Positions 8,195-18,590 are shown, numbered from the stretch's first letter. The stretch is DNA of 64,000 nt from Seramator thermalis (GCF_004138125.1 NZ_RXHS01000005.1:62001-126000); one strand, 5' to 3'. Notes: generated by a model not told the origin, from the letters alone. A program made the numbers and translations.

Positions 8195-9427
8195 TTATCC
8201 AAAGAAAAGATACGCCACAAAAATAGCGGCAATTACGCCGGCCAAATCGGCTAAAAGGGCATAGGGAACCGTATAGCGCGTATTTTTTATGTTCACGGCG
8301 CCATAATATACCGCCACGATGTAAAAAGTAGTATCGGTGGCCCCTTGCAATACTCCCGATAAACGACCGGCAAACGAGTCGGCACCGAAGGTTTTCATGG
8401 CGTCGATCATCATACCACGAGCGCCGCTCCCGCTGAGCGGTTTCATCAGTGCTGTAGGCATCCCGTCCACCCAGCGAGTATCTATTCCGGTGAAGGCAAC
8501 AACGTTGCGAAGGCCTTCCATCAAAAAGTCCATTGCCCCCGAAGCGCGAAACACCCCAATTCCCACCAAAATGGCAATCAGATAGGGAATGATGGCGACT
8601 GCGGTTTTGAAGCCGTCTTTTGCTCCATCGATGAAGGCATCGAATATATTTATTTTTCTCTTCATAGCTTTCACGATGAAGGCGATGATAATGCTCAGAA
8701 GAATAATGTTGGCAATCAGGCTCGAAACAATGCTGATTTGTTGTTGAGGCATCGTCCGGAAAGCAAAAATTGTGGCGACAATGATGGCTGTCATTACTCC
8801 GAAGAATCCTAAAATAGTTTTGTCGAAAACGTTGATTTTTTGCTTCATGCACACGGCCAGCACGCCAACCAGCGTGGCTGCGAAGGTGGCAATCATAATC
8901 GGAATAAAAACATCGGCCGGATTGGAGGCTCCCATCTGCGCCCGATAAACCATGATGGTTACCGGAATGAGCGTAAGACCTGAGGCATTCATCACCAAAA
9001 ACATAATCATCGGATTCGAAGCTTCTTCCTTGTTGGGATTGATTTCCTGCAATTCGCTCATGGCTTTCAATCCGAAGGGGGTTGCAGCATTGTCGAGGCC
9101 GAGCATATTGGCCGAAACGTTCATGAGAATGGATGCTGAAGCAGGATGCCCTTTGGGAATATCGGGGAAAAGTTTCGAAAACAGCGGGGCAGCGGCTCGG
9201 GCAAAAAGTTCAACCATTCCGCCGCGTTCACCGATTTTCATCATGCCAAGCCATAACGAAAGTACGCCCGTGAGCCCTAAGGAAATTTCGAAACCGGTTT
9301 TAGCCGAATCGTAGGTCGAATTCATGATTTCGGTAAAGATAGTGACATCACCAAAAAAAATCAATCGCACAAGTGCGACCACAAAAGCTATCAGAAAAAA
9401 TGCAATCCAGATGTAATTCAGAACCAT
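8195..9427 (-). CDS. Nucleoside-recognition (Gate) membrane protein, SpmA-SpmB fusion type
   Basis: Polytopic inner-membrane protein with two Gate domains in one chain: residues about 1-200 resemble SpmA and 210-410 resemble SpmB of Bacillus, where the two are separate spore-maturation proteins. Diagnostic stretches are NMLGLDNAATPFGLKAM in the first half and SGSGARGMMIDAMKTFG in the second. In a non-sporing Bacteroidota the role is unknown; transport of a small solute is a reasonable inference. 410 residues, usual for the fused form. A -7 element lies at 9492-9499. Confidence 0.88.
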   Translation of the reverse strand: MVLNYIWIAFFLIAFVVALVRLIFFGDVTIFTEIMNSTYDSAKTGFEISLGLTGVLSLWLGMMKIGERGGMVELFARAAAPLFSKLFPDIPKGHPASASILMNVSANMLGLDNAATPFGLKAMSELQEINPNKEEASNPMIMFLVMNASGLTLIPVTIMVYRAQMGASNPADVFIPIMIATFAATLVGVLAVCMKQKINVFDKTILGFFGVMTAIIVATIFAFRTMPQQQISIVSSLIANIILLSIIIAFIVKAMKRKINIFDAFIDGAKDGFKTAVAIIPYLIAILVGIGVFRASGAMDFLMEGLRNVVAFTGIDTRWVDGMPTALMKPLSGSGARGMMIDAMKTFGADSFAGRLSGVLQGATDTTFYIVAVYYGAVNIKNTRYTVPYALLADLAGVIAAIFVAYLFFG

Positions 9428-9491
9428 AAGCGATGTTTTCGACGATTATTTTTCAGTGCTGGGCTGAAACCGGTTGTACGAATTTGTTGCT

Positions 9492-9499
9492 CAAAGATA
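9492..9499 (-). promoter_or_regulatory. Promoter -7 element for the SpmA/B-like gene
   Basis: TATCTTTG on the minus strand, about 65 bases before the ATG at 9427, in the gap shared with the divergent helix-hairpin-helix gene. Confidence 0.45.
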
Positions 9500-9550
9500 G
9501 TGCTTTCGGTGGAATAATATGTATCTTCGCTGCTTCAAATTCCTTAATTT

Positions 9551-10285
9551 ATGGCATGGAAGGACTATTTGTATTTTCGGCAGGGCCAAAAGATTGCGGT
9601 TGTGATATTGCTGGGACTTATTTTGACGGCTTTGATCATCAATGGCGTAATATCTGCACGTAAACGGCAGGAAGTTGTTGTCATTCAGAACGATTCACTC
9701 CAAAGAGAATTCGAAGCTTTCGAGAAATCGTTGCTGGAAAAAGAAGAGAATATCGATTCGGGATATCGTCGGAGATATTACGCTTCATCTGACGAAAGGA
9801 GATATCCCGATCGGCAAAGCGAATATGAATCCAAGAATCGTGAAACAGGTTATACCCCTTTCCCAAAAGCAGAAAAGTTGGCCGAAGGCCAAACCATTTC
9901 GTTAAACGAAACGGATACGGCGCAATGGAAAAAAATTCCCGGAATAGGGAGTGCTTTTGCTTCGCGCATCGTAAAATATCGGAATCGATTGGGCGGTTTC
10001 ACCTCCGTGAATCAGTTGAAAGAAGTGTATGGCATCGATGCCGAATTGTATTCGAAAATCAGCCCTTATATCAAACCTGACGGGAATTATTCGAAAATAA
10101 ATGTCAATAAGTTGGAATTTAAGCAACTGCTCAGCCATCCTTATCTGAATTACAAACAAGTGAAAGCAATTGTCGGTTTGCGTGACAGAAAAGGCAAGAT
10201 TGCTTCGATCAACGAATTGTCGATGCTCGACGAATTTACTACAGCCGATATCGAGCGATTGACGCCCTACCTCGAATTTGAATAA
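9551..10285 (+). CDS. Membrane-anchored helix-hairpin-helix (ComEA-like) protein
   Basis: Single transmembrane helix at about residues 15-34, then a charged Arg/Tyr-rich linker (about 50-110), then two or three helix-hairpin-helix units: WKKIPGIGSAFASRIVKYR near 126-144, LGGFTSVNQLKEVYGID after it, and a degenerate repeat to the C terminus. HhH units of this type bind DNA without sequence preference in ComEA, the DNA-uptake receptor. A role in DNA uptake or repair at the envelope is inference; it stands alone, divergent from the SpmA/B-like gene. Confidence 0.8.
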   Translation: MAWKDYLYFRQGQKIAVVILLGLILTALIINGVISARKRQEVVVIQNDSLQREFEAFEKSLLEKEENIDSGYRRRYYASSDERRYPDRQSEYESKNRETGYTPFPKAEKLAEGQTISLNETDTAQWKKIPGIGSAFASRIVKYRNRLGGFTSVNQLKEVYGIDAELYSKISPYIKPDGNYSKINVNKLEFKQLLSHPYLNYKQVKAIVGLRDRKGKIASINELSMLDEFTTADIERLTPYLEFE

Positions 10286-10357
10286 ATGAGTGGAAAACTG
10301 AATCGCTCGAATAGCAATTCTTCCCTGTTTGTTCTATGGATGTAACCTATAGCATAC

Positions 10358-10403
10358 ATGGAGTTGCATGGGAGTTGCCATGGAGTTGCCTCGGAGCTAT
10401 AGC
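10358..10403. repeat. Short direct repeats (ATGGAGTTGCC)
   Basis: Three head-to-tail copies of a 10-12 base unit, ATGGAGTTGC, ATGGGAGTTGCC and ATGGAGTTGCC, then a drifted fourth (TCGGAGCTATAGC). CTATAGC flanks the block on both sides (10348-10353 and 10398-10403). It sits between the stops of two convergent genes. Confidence 0.7.
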
Positions 10404-10454
10404 ATAGCAAGGCTATAGATAAATGGAGAGTAACATGGACGAAAAAGCCATGTT

Positions 10455-13070
10455 TTATTTTCTGAGCGCCTTGATATTTTCTTTCAACAATTCGATTTTG
10501 CTTTGGGCATCTGTCAATTTTTTGCGTTCATTTTCAACAATTTCCGGTTTGGCATTTTGAATAAAACGTTCGTTGCTCAATTTTTTCTGAACCGATTGTA
10601 AAAAGCCTTCCTGATAAGTGAGTTCGGCTTCGAGCTTTTTCAATTCGGCTTCCACGTCGATTTTTTCGGCCAGAGGTATCGAAAATTCGGTGGTTCCGAC
10701 CATAAAGCCAATGCCGCCTGCGCTCTTTTCATCTACCCTGTCGATAGCCGAAAGATTTGCCATTTTCAGGATAATGCTGTCGTAGGCGTGGTTGTAATCA
10801 CCAATCACTTGCAGCGTCAGCACTTCCTTGTTCGGAATGTTTTTTTCCAGCCGCACGGTGCGAATACCCGCGATAATTTCCTTCGTCGATTCGAAATCGG
10901 CAAGCAATCGGTTATCAATGCTTCGGGCACGAGGTTGCAACGCCGTCATGATACTTTCGCCCGGTTGACGTTCTTCGAGTGCCTGCCACAATTCTTCCGT
11001 GATGAAAGGCATAAACGGATGAAGCAGTCGCAGCAAGGCATCGAAAAATTGCAGGGTCGATTGATAAGTTTGGCTATCGATGGGTTGTTGATAGGCGGGT
11101 TTGATAATTTCGAGATACCACGACGAAAACTCATCCCAAAAAAGTTTGTACACCATCATCAGGGCTTCCGAAAGGCGGTATTTCGAAAACAAATCGTCCA
11201 CTTCGGCAATGGTTCCCGAAAGTTTCGACTCGAACCATTCGATGGCAATTTTCGACGATTCCGGCTGTTCGATTTCGGCCGTCTGCCATCCTTTGACCAG
11301 CCGAAAGGCATTCCAAATCTTATTGTTGAAGTTACGTCCCTGTTCGCATAGCGCTTCGTCGAAAAGCAGATCGTTTCCGGCAGCGGACGACAGCAGCATG
11401 CCCATGCGCACACCATCGGCACCATATTTGTTCATCAATTCAATCGGATCGGGCGAGTTGCCCAATTGCTTGGACATTTTGCGACCGAGTTTGTCGCGAA
11501 CGATTCCGGTAAAATATACATTGCGGAAGCAAGGTTGCTTGCGATATTCGTATCCGGCCATGATCATGCGGGCAACCCAAAAGAAGATGATATCCGGACC
11601 CGTTACCAAATCGTCTGTTGGATAATAGTAGTTGATATCTTTGTTGTCGGGATGATTGATGCCGTCGAACACCGAAATAGGCCACAACCACGACGAAAAC
11701 CAGGTATCGAGCACGTCTTCGTCCTGTTTCAGATCGTCGATCGTAATCGGATAATCTACCTGTTTTTTTGCCTTTTCGTAGGCTTCCTCTTTTGTCATAG
11801 CCACCACGTACCCGCCTTTGGGCAGAAAATAAGCCGGAATGCGGTGTCCCCACCACAATTGGCGACTGATGCACCAGTCTTTCACATTCTCCATCCAGTG
11901 GCGATAGGTGTTTTTGTATTTATCGGGATAGAATTTGATCGTATCATTTTCTACTGCTTCCAAGGCCGGTTTGGCAAGTTGATCCATTTTCAGAAACCAC
12001 TGCATCGACAGTTTGGGCTCGATCACTTCGTTGGTGCGTTCCGAAAAGCCGACCTTGTTGGTATAGGGTTCTGTTTTTTCGAGCAGACCGGCTTCCTGCA
12101 GATCTTTTTCGATTTTTTTGCGCACTTCAAAGCGATCCATGCCCGTGTAAGGAGCTCCGTTTTCGTTGAGCGTGCCGTCGGGATTGAAAATATCGATGGA
12201 AGGCAGACGATGTTTTTCGCCCAGCATATAGTCGTTGATATCGTGTGCGGGAGTTACTTTAAGGCAACCCGTACCGAAATCGATATCGACATATTCGTCT
12301 TCGATCACCGGAATTACGCGATTGATGATCGGCACGATTACTTTTTTGCCTTTCAGGCGGGCGTTTTTCGGATCGTCGGGATGGATGCACATGGCCGTAT
12401 CCCCCATGATGGTTTCCGGACGAGTAGTTGCAACCACGGCATAGTCATCTTCACCTTCCACGCGGTAGCGGAGGTAATATAATTTTCCGTTTACTTCCTT
12501 GTGAATGACTTCCTCGTCGGATAGGGCGGTCAGCGCTTTCGGATCCCAATTCACCATGCGAACGCCCCGATAGATCAATCCTTTATCGAAAAGGTCGCAA
12601 AAAACGCGCAGCACGCTCTCGGAACGTATTTCGTCCATCGTGAATGAGGTTCGGTCCCAGTCGCACGATGCGCCCAGTTTTTTAAGCTGTTCGAGTATGA
12701 TTCCGCCGTGTTCGTGAGTCCAATCCCAGGCATGACGAAGAAATTCGTCGCGTGAGAGGTCGTTTTTCTTGATGCCTTGCGATGCAAGTCGCGCCACCAC
12801 CTTCGCTTCGGTAGCGATGGAGGCATGGTCGGTTCCGGGAACCCAGCAAGCATTTTTGCCCTGCATGCGTGCACGTCGCACAAGTACATCCTGAATCGTG
12901 TTGTTGAGCATGTGCCCCATGTGCAATACGCCGGTAACGTTTGGTGGCGGAATGACAATCGTATAGGGTTCACGTTCATCGGGTTCGGAATGGAATAAAC
13001 GGTTTTCCATCCAATATTTGTACCACTTGTCTTCTACTTCTGCAGGGTTGTATTTGCTTGCAATTTCCAT
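10455..13070 (-). CDS. valS: Valyl-tRNA synthetase
   Basis: Class I aminoacyl-tRNA synthetase that charges tRNA-Val and edits threonine. HIGH-type motif HMGH at residues 50-53 in [17 protein letters not shown] at 531-535 in place of KMSKS; editing domain around [12 protein letters not shown] (215-226). The last 70 residues form the charged coiled-coil arm that contacts tRNA. 871 residues, full length. The ATG at 13070 follows a good -7 element by 20 bases. Confidence 0.97.
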   Translation of the reverse strand: MEIASKYNPAEVEDKWYKYWMENRLFHSEPDEREPYTIVIPPPNVTGVLHMGHMLNNTIQDVLVRRARMQGKNACWVPGTDHASIATEAKVVARLASQGIKKNDLSRDEFLRHAWDWTHEHGGIILEQLKKLGASCDWDRTSFTMDEIRSESVLRVFCDLFDKGLIYRGVRMVNWDPKALTALSDEEVIHKEVNGKLYYLRYRVEGEDDYAVVATTRPETIMGDTAMCIHPDDPKNARLKGKKVIVPIINRVIPVIEDEYVDIDFGTGCLKVTPAHDINDYMLGEKHRLPSIDIFNPDGTLNENGAPYTGMDRFEVRKKIEKDLQEAGLLEKTEPYTNKVGFSERTNEVIEPKLSMQWFLKMDQLAKPALEAVENDTIKFYPDKYKNTYRHWMENVKDWCISRQLWWGHRIPAYFLPKGGYVVAMTKEEAYEKAKKQVDYPITIDDLKQDEDVLDTWFSSWLWPISVFDGINHPDNKDINYYYPTDDLVTGPDIIFFWVARMIMAGYEYRKQPCFRNVYFTGIVRDKLGRKMSKQLGNSPDPIELMNKYGADGVRMGMLLSSAAGNDLLFDEALCEQGRNFNNKIWNAFRLVKGWQTAEIEQPESSKIAIEWFESKLSGTIAEVDDLFSKYRLSEALMMVYKLFWDEFSSWYLEIIKPAYQQPIDSQTYQSTLQFFDALLRLLHPFMPFITEELWQALEERQPGESIMTALQPRARSIDNRLLADFESTKEIIAGIRTVRLEKNIPNKEVLTLQVIGDYNHAYDSIILKMANLSAIDRVDEKSAGGIGFMVGTTEFSIPLAEKIDVEAELKKLEAELTYQEGFLQSVQKKLSNERFIQNAKPEIVENERKKLTDAQSKIELLKENIKALRK

Positions 13071-13090
13071 AAATCGTTAAGATTGAAGTG

Positions 13091-13098
13091 CAAAAGTA
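13091..13098 (-). promoter_or_regulatory. Promoter -7 element of valS
   Basis: TACTTTTG on the minus strand, 20 bases before the valS ATG. Confidence 0.55.
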
Positions 13099-13414
13099 CA
13101 AAAAAAAGACAAGCAGACAAGTGAAAATCAGTTGTAACGATGTCTTGAAGGTTTGTTTCGAAAGGTAACGACAGATGAAAAGGAAGCGGAAATATTGATA
13201 TTTATTCGGGATAAAAGGGACTTTGTCGCGAAGAATTGCAATTCGGCGTGGATGCCTCGTATGTCTTTTTTCGCTCAAAAATAGAGTTAATATACTAAAA
13301 CAACAATCAATATTTATTTAATATCACATTCTTTTCAATTCGTAAATATATTCACGTTCATTTACATTTCGACATAGTTGTTAATCTGAAACGGCTGTTT
13401 TATATCGATTTTTA
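13099..13414. other. Upstream region of valS before the repeat array
   Basis: AT-rich stretch with no coding frame that looks like a protein and no tRNA-like fold. The last 45 bases (about 13370-13414) may be one eroded unit of the 43-bp array. A T-box or other leader RNA was looked for and not found. Confidence 0.4.
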
Positions 13415-14098
13415 CACTTTTTAACGCGACGAGTAGGTTTTGTGTCATAACATTGGTCACTTTCCATTTTGACGAGTGACCTTTGTGTTCACACAAAACG
13501 TACTTTCCTGAATGCGGAATGGCATTTGTGAACCCAAAATGGTCGCTTTTCACTTTGACGACCGACCTTTTACGATTTACATGACCCACTCCGTTAACAA
13601 ATTATGGGATGTTTCTCCATTTTTGATAACTATTTTTAAGGTGGAGTGACTTTTGTGCAGACACAAAACCCGTTCCTCGCGGCGACGAGTGAGTTTTGTC
13701 TGCAAACAAAGGTCGTTCCTTTTAACGTCGAACAACCTTTTTCGGGTGAAAAAGGTCGTTCCGCATTTTGCGACGTGAGTTGTTTCGATAGTAAAAGGTC
13801 GTTCAGCGCAATGCGAAGTGGGCAATTCGGCAAAAACAGGTCACTCCGCATCCTGCGGACGGGGTGTTTTACCGGTAAAAAGTCGCTCCTCATAGCGGAA
13901 AGTAGGTTTTGTGTCTGCACAAAAGCCGTTCCTCGTGATAACAAGTCGTAATTTTCAGCGGAAAATTATCGTTCCTTTAACAGTCCGGTAACCTTTTCGA
14001 ATAGCGATTGGTCGTTCCGCAAAATGGGAATCCCATCATGTGGCAGTGAAATGGTCGTTCGGCAAAATGACGAGTGGGGTTTTCGGTGTGGCGAATTG
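13415..14098. repeat. 43-bp tandem repeat array, 16 diverged units with paired hairpins
   Basis: Units begin at 13415, 13458, 13501, 13544, 13587, 13628, 13671, 13714, 13757, 13800, 13842, 13884, 13927, 13970, 14013 and 14056; spacing is 43 with 41 or 42 in three places. A unit opens with CGTTCC or CACTCC, then a GC-rich mini-hairpin (for example CCGCA-TCC-TGCGG, unit positions 5-17), often GACGAGTG, then a second hairpin. In units 2, 6, 8, 11, 12 and 13 the second hairpin has its four-base loop exactly at unit positions 31-34, with different but pairing arms: TTTGTG/CACAAA, CCTTTTTC/GAAAAAGG, TTTTA/TAAAA and TAATTTTC/GAAAATTA. It lies downstream of namZ and upstream of valS, both leftward. 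Reading frames across it are repeat artefacts. Confidence 0.9.
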
Positions 14099-14197
14099 AC
14101 AAATCCCAAAACGGAAAGGGAAAATTTATTTTTGATAGTGTGCCTCTTTTAGGTCGAAATCCGCATTTCGGTTTTTGTCCTCAAGCTTTTGCTTCCA

Positions 14198-15361
14198 TCA
14201 CTCTGCATACAGCAGATAGGGTTTGCGTTGCTGCTTGAATCGAATCACATCATTCTGCCATTTTGCCTTGATTTCCCGGGCCGATTTTCCGGCAATGATG
14301 TCGCGACGAATGTAATCGACACCCACAAGTTTTTCGAAAAAAGGAGTAAAAAATCGTTCGCCCATTTGAAGATTTTGGTAGGCATCGATGAGGTAGGAAA
14401 GGTCGAATCCTCGATCGCGAATCGTCGAAAATGGGATGTTCCGCAGATCAACTCCGCAACAGCGCTGATTGAGCAACGGCGGATTTTTTGCGCCCGGCAT
14501 GCTTTGGGGCGTGAAACAAAAAGTGGAGCCTTTATACCTCGGATGCCCGTAAACCTGAAACGGGAATGGGGTGCCGCGACCAAGACTCACGACGGTGCCT
14601 TCGAACAGACAAACCGAAGGATAGAGATAAATCGATTGCATGTTAGGAAGATTGGGCGATGGCGCTATGGGCAATTCGTACAACGTTTGATGGGTATAGT
14701 TTTCGCACGGAATGACGGTCAGGTCGCACTTGCGTTTTTCGGGCAGCCAACCTTCACCGTTGATCATTAAGGCCAATTCGCCCGGCGTCATGCCGTGAAC
14801 GATCGGAATCGGCAGCCAGCCGACACCCGATTTGTGTTTCATATCGAGGATGGGTCCGTCCACATAAAATCCGTTGGGATTGGGACGGTCGAGCACAATC
14901 ATTTTCTTTCCCGTTTCGGCGCAGGCATCCATCATGCGGGCCATGCTGATGTAATAGGTATAAAATCGCAAGCCGACATCCTGCAAATCGAAGACGAGGA
15001 CGTCGAACTGTTTCATTTGCTCGGGCGAAGGCTTTCCGCCCGCATTTCCGTAAAGCGACCAGATTGGAATTCCGGTTTTTTCGTCGATGGAATTATTGAC
15101 ATGTTCGCCGGCATCGGCATTGCCCCGAAATCCGTGTTCGGGTGAGAAAATCCCTACAATATTTATACCGTTTCTCACTAATGCATCCACCAAATGTTCG
15201 TTCCCAACGATGCCGGTTTGATTGGAAAGAACGACCACCTTTTTCCCTTCGATAAGCGGCAAATAGCAATCGGTGCGTTCGGCGCCAACTTTCACGGGAG
15301 GAATTTGTGCAAACACGGATAGCGTTGCAAGAAATGAGACGAAGAGGAAAAATGGTTTCAT
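14198..15361 (-). CDS. namZ: DUF1343 / NamZ-type exo-beta-N-acetylmuramidase, secreted
   Basis: Member of the family that includes Bacillus NamZ and a Tannerella homologue, which releases N-acetylmuramic acid from the non-reducing end of peptidoglycan fragments. The N-terminal domain carries VVLSNQTGIVG and GIFSPEHGFRG, and VLDRPNPNG is the conserved core. The start at 15361 gives a clean signal peptide (MKPFFLFVSFLATLSVFAQ) and about 387 residues; a longer frame would overlap the MerR gene. One base separates it from the MerR stop, so the two form an operon. It fits recycling of cell-wall sugars. The array follows its stop. Confidence 0.88.
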   Translation of the reverse strand: MKPFFLFVSFLATLSVFAQIPPVKVGAERTDCYLPLIEGKKVVVLSNQTGIVGNEHLVDALVRNGINIVGIFSPEHGFRGNADAGEHVNNSIDEKTGIPIWSLYGNAGGKPSPEQMKQFDVLVFDLQDVGLRFYTYYISMARMMDACAETGKKMIVLDRPNPNGFYVDGPILDMKHKSGVGWLPIPIVHGMTPGELALMINGEGWLPEKRKCDLTVIPCENYTHQTLYELPIAPSPNLPNMQSIYLYPSVCLFEGTVVSLGRGTPFPFQVYGHPRYKGSTFCFTPQSMPGAKNPPLLNQRCCGVDLRNIPFSTIRDRGFDLSYLIDAYQNLQMGERFFTPFFEKLVGVDYIRRDIIAGKSAREIKAKWQNDVIRFKQQRKPYLLYAE

Positions 15362-15362
15362 T

Positions 15363-15758
15363 TCAATCTTCGATTTGAGTTTTCGAATATTTCTGTTGCT
15401 GATGCAGCATTTCGAATTCTTCTTCGATAGAAGCCAATTCTTTGCGAATTTCCTGGAGACGGGCAACGGCTTCGACACGTTTTTCTTCGTCGTCCTTTTT
15501 CGATTTCAAAGTCTGTCGGGCGCCTTCTATGGTCATTCCCTTTTCTTTTACCAAATGATACACGATCTCGATTTGCTGAATATCCTCTTTGGTATATTGT
15601 CGTGTGCCTCCGGCTGTTTTTTTTGGGCGGATGTTTTCGAATTCTTTTTCCCAATAGCGGAGCAGCGATACATTCACGGCAAAATGGTCTGCCACTTCCT
15701 GTATGGAGTAGTAGAGCCGTTTATCGCTGAATTGGATGAGTTTTCTTCGTTTTGCCAT
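15363..15758 (-). CDS. MerR-family transcriptional regulator
   Basis: Winged-helix MerR DNA-binding domain at about residues 12-80: YYSIQEVADHFAVNVSLLRYWEKEF, then GGTRQYTKEDIQQI. A short coiled coil follows, with no cysteine-rich or large effector domain. The start at 15758 (MAKRRKL) is preferred because the -7 element at 15801-15808 excludes the in-frame start at 15836; length 131. It is divergent from alaS and co-transcribed with namZ. Ligand and target are unknown. Confidence 0.88.
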   Translation of the reverse strand: MAKRRKLIQFSDKRLYYSIQEVADHFAVNVSLLRYWEKEFENIRPKKTAGGTRQYTKEDIQQIEIVYHLVKEKGMTIEGARQTLKSKKDDEEKRVEAVARLQEIRKELASIEEEFEMLHQQQKYSKTQIED

Positions 15759-15800
15759 GACGGGATGGAGCAATTTGTATTTTAGAGGTTTGTAATCATG

Positions 15801-15808
15801 CAAAAATA
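15801..15808 (-). promoter_or_regulatory. Promoter -7 element of merR-namZ
   Basis: TATTTTTG on the minus strand, 42 bases before the MerR ATG. It lies 12 bases from the opposing alaS -7 element, so the two promoters interleave. Confidence 0.5.
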
Positions 15809-15820
15809 AACTTTTTGCCG

Positions 15821-15828
15821 TAACTTTG
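15821..15828 (+). promoter_or_regulatory. Promoter -7 element of alaS
   Basis: TAACTTTG, an exact TAnnTTTG match, 35 bases before the alaS ATG at 15864. Confidence 0.55.
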
Positions 15829-15863
15829 CAAACCAAATTTCAGACCAATAAGTGATAGAATTT

Positions 15864-18482
15864 ATGATGACTTCGAAAGAGATACGTCAATCGTTTAAAG
15901 ATTTTTTTGCATCCAAAGGACATCAAATCGTCCCATCGGCTCCGATGGTTATCAAGGGCGATCCTACGCTCATGTTTACCAACGCCGGAATGAATCAGTT
16001 TAAAGATATTATTTTGGGAAATGTTCCTGCAAAATATCGGCGCGTGGCCGATTCACAAAAATGCCTTCGCGTAAGCGGTAAGCACAACGATTTGGAAGAA
16101 GTAGGGCACGACACCTATCACCACACCATGTTCGAGATGCTGGGCAACTGGTCGTTTGGCGACTATTTCAAGAAGGAAGCCATCGAATGGGCTTGGGAAT
16201 ATCTGACCGAAACGCTCAAACTCGATAAAAACCGACTCTATGTAACGGTTTTCGAAGGAAGTGCCGAAGAAAATCTTTCGCGCGACGATGAGGCCGCGTC
16301 CTATTGGGCTAAATTTCTTCCTTCGGAAAGAATCATCGACGGCAACAAAAAAGATAATTTTTGGGAAATGGGCGATACAGGTCCGTGTGGTCCCTGCTCC
16401 GAAATTCATATCGATATCCGTTCGGATGAAGAACGATCGAAAACGGACGGGCTTTCGCTGGTCAACAAAAGCCACCCGCACGTGATCGAAATATGGAACC
16501 TTGTTTTCATGCAATACAACCGCAAAGCCGATGGTTCGCTCGAACCGCTTCCGGCGAAAGTGATCGATACCGGTATGGGATTCGAACGTTTGTGCATGGC
16601 CGTGCAGGGAAAAACATCGAACTACGACACCGATATTTTTCAACCGATTATTCGCAAAGTTTCCGACCTTTCGGGATTCAATTATGGGAATGATCCCAAA
16701 AAGGATGTGGCCATGCGCGTGGTGGCCGATCATGTGCGTACGATCGCTTTTTCGATTACCGACGGGCAATTACCATCCAATACTAAAGCCGGATACGTTA
16801 TTCGCCGCATATTGCGTCGGGCGGTACGTTACGGTTACACGTTTCTCGATTTGAAGGACGCTTTCATGTACAAACTCGTGCCGACGCTCATTGATGTGAT
16901 GGGCGACGCCTATCCCGAATTGATTGCGCAGCAAACGCTTATCGAAAAAGTGATGAAGGAAGAAGAAGATTCTTTCTTGCGAACACTCGATACAGGAATC
17001 CGCTTGTTGGACAAAAAAATTTCGGAACTCAAGGCTGCAGGAAATAATATCCTGGAGGGCGAGATTGCCTTTCAACTTTATGACACGTATGGTTTTCCGC
17101 TCGATCTGACGGAGCTGATTCTCCGCGAACACAATATGACGGTCGATACTGAAGGATTTGACGTGGAGATGCAGAAGCAAAAGGAAAGGGCGCGCAACGC
17201 CGCTGTCGTCGAAACAGGCGACTGGGTGAAGATTCACGATGGCGAGCCCGTTTTCACCGGTTATGATGAGGTGGAGAGCCGAACGCAAATACTTCGTTAT
17301 CGCTCGGTGAAGCAAAAGAATAAGAATTATTATCAAATTGTCCTCTCGCGATCGCCATTCTATGCCGAAATGGGAGGTCAGGTAGGCGACAGCGGTTGGT
17401 TGATTTCTCCTGAAGGCGAAAAAGTAGAAATTTTCGACACGAAGCGCGAAAATAATCTTGCGATACACTTGGCCGAAAAACTGCCATCCGATCTTTATGA
17501 AACGTTCACGGCCAAAATCGATGAAAAAAAGCGCACCGCCACCGAATGCAATCACACGGCAACGCACCTGTTGCACGAATCGCTTCGCGAGGTGTTGGGT
17601 ACGCATGTCGAACAGCGCGGCTCGTATGTTTCGCCCGATGTGTTACGCTTCGATTTCTCCCATTTTCAAAAAATGACTCCCGACGAAATTCGGAGAACCG
17701 AACAGTTGGTTACGGCAAAAATCCGTAGCGATTTTCATCTCGAAGAGAATCGCGAAGTGCCTGTAGAAGAAGCGAAAAGATCCGGCGCGATGGCGCTGTT
17801 CGGCGAAAAATATGGAGACAAGGTTCGTACCGTCAGGTTTGGAACTTCTCTCGAGCTTTGTGGCGGTACGCACATTTCGTCAACCGGCCGCATCGGAACG
17901 TTTCGGATTGTGAGCGAATCGGCTATCGCTGCCGGTGTTCGCCGCATCGAAGCCGTTACGGCGGAAAATTGCGAAAACTATCTCTATCGGCAGGAGGATT
18001 TGATTAAATCGATTCAGCAAATCTACAATAATGCGCCCAATTTGATTGCGTCCATCAAAAAGTCGTTGGATGAAAACAGCGAATTGAAAAATAGAATCGA
18101 ACAGTTTGTTCATGAGAAGGCCGAAAACATCAAACGACAAATATTGGAAGAGCCAAAAATCATAAACGGGATCACGGTTTATTGTTTGCAGGGGGGGTAT
18201 CCGTCGGATATGGTGCGTGAAGTAGCTTTTGCACTTCGTCGCGAACCCGGCGACAAAAAAGCTTTTGTGGCTGCAACTTATGACAACGGAAAACCCCAAT
18301 TGCTGGTAATGTTATCGGACGATTTGGTAGATAAAGGGTTCGATGCCTCTAAGATGGTCAGAGAAGCAGCTTCATTTATACAGGGCGGCGGCGGCGGTCA
18401 AAAGAATTTCGCTTCCGCAGGAGGAAAAACCGTGGACGGATTGAATGCAGCGTTTGAAGCTGTTTTAAAGCATTTTCGGTAA
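15864..18482 (+). CDS. alaS: Alanyl-tRNA synthetase
   Basis: Class II synthetase for tRNA-Ala with its own editing domain. The catalytic core begins with [17 protein letters not shown]; motif 2 lies in the [16 protein letters not shown] region. The editing domain has the zinc motif [11 protein letters not shown] and [10 protein letters not shown]. The C-terminal DHHA1 domain carries [15 protein letters not shown]. The start at 15864 (MMTSKEI) replaces an upstream GTG in frame; length about 872. It ends 24 bases before a terminator hairpin. Confidence 0.97.
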   Translation: MMTSKEIRQSFKDFFASKGHQIVPSAPMVIKGDPTLMFTNAGMNQFKDIILGNVPAKYRRVADSQKCLRVSGKHNDLEEVGHDTYHHTMFEMLGNWSFGDYFKKEAIEWAWEYLTETLKLDKNRLYVTVFEGSAEENLSRDDEAASYWAKFLPSERIIDGNKKDNFWEMGDTGPCGPCSEIHIDIRSDEERSKTDGLSLVNKSHPHVIEIWNLVFMQYNRKADGSLEPLPAKVIDTGMGFERLCMAVQGKTSNYDTDIFQPIIRKVSDLSGFNYGNDPKKDVAMRVVADHVRTIAFSITDGQLPSNTKAGYVIRRILRRAVRYGYTFLDLKDAFMYKLVPTLIDVMGDAYPELIAQQTLIEKVMKEEEDSFLRTLDTGIRLLDKKISELKAAGNNILEGEIAFQLYDTYGFPLDLTELILREHNMTVDTEGFDVEMQKQKERARNAAVVETGDWVKIHDGEPVFTGYDEVESRTQILRYRSVKQKNKNYYQIVLSRSPFYAEMGGQVGDSGWLISPEGEKVEIFDTKRENNLAIHLAEKLPSDLYETFTAKIDEKKRTATECNHTATHLLHESLREVLGTHVEQRGSYVSPDVLRFDFSHFQKMTPDEIRRTEQLVTAKIRSDFHLEENREVPVEEAKRSGAMALFGEKYGDKVRTVRFGTSLELCGGTHISSTGRIGTFRIVSESAIAAGVRRIEAVTAENCENYLYRQEDLIKSIQQIYNNAPNLIASIKKSLDENSELKNRIEQFVHEKAENIKRQILEEPKIINGITVYCLQGGYPSDMVREVAFALRREPGDKKAFVAATYDNGKPQLLVMLSDDLVDKGFDASKMVREAASFIQGGGGGQKNFASAGGKTVDGLNAAFEAVLKHFR

Positions 18483-18505
18483 CGGACGAACTTAATACAA
18501 TATTT

Positions 18506-18545
18506 AAGCCCATATCAAGATGTTTTGGCCTTGTTATGGGCTTTT
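18506..18545 (+). terminator. Terminator of alaS
   Basis: AAGCCCATA (18506-18514) pairs with TATGGGCTT (18535-18543), with partial pairing inside the loop, followed by a short T run. Confidence 0.7.
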
Positions 18546-18590
18546 CTGGTTAATTATCGGCTAAAGTAATGGAATGATAAGAATTTTTCT

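Noticed and set aside
8172-8852. 226-codon minus-strand frame
   Set aside because: It overlaps the SpmA/B-like gene in another frame and is rich in H, R and C without any domain; a shadow of the true gene.
13071-13414. T-box or other leader RNA upstream of valS
   Set aside because: No T-box core sequence or terminator/antiterminator pair was found, and the -7 element leaves a leader of only about 15 bases.
13362-13951. Several open frames of 75-102 codons on both strands in the repeat array
   Set aside because: They follow the 43-base repeat, which shifts frame each unit, and give low-complexity repeated peptides (for example RNDL and ERPF motifs). Similar frames occur on both strands at once.
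13415-14098. CRISPR array
   Set aside because: The units are directly adjacent with no unique spacers, the repeats are strongly diverged, and no cas gene is in the window.
16053-17606. Two long frames opposite alaS
   Set aside because: Antisense shadows of alaS with no family motif.
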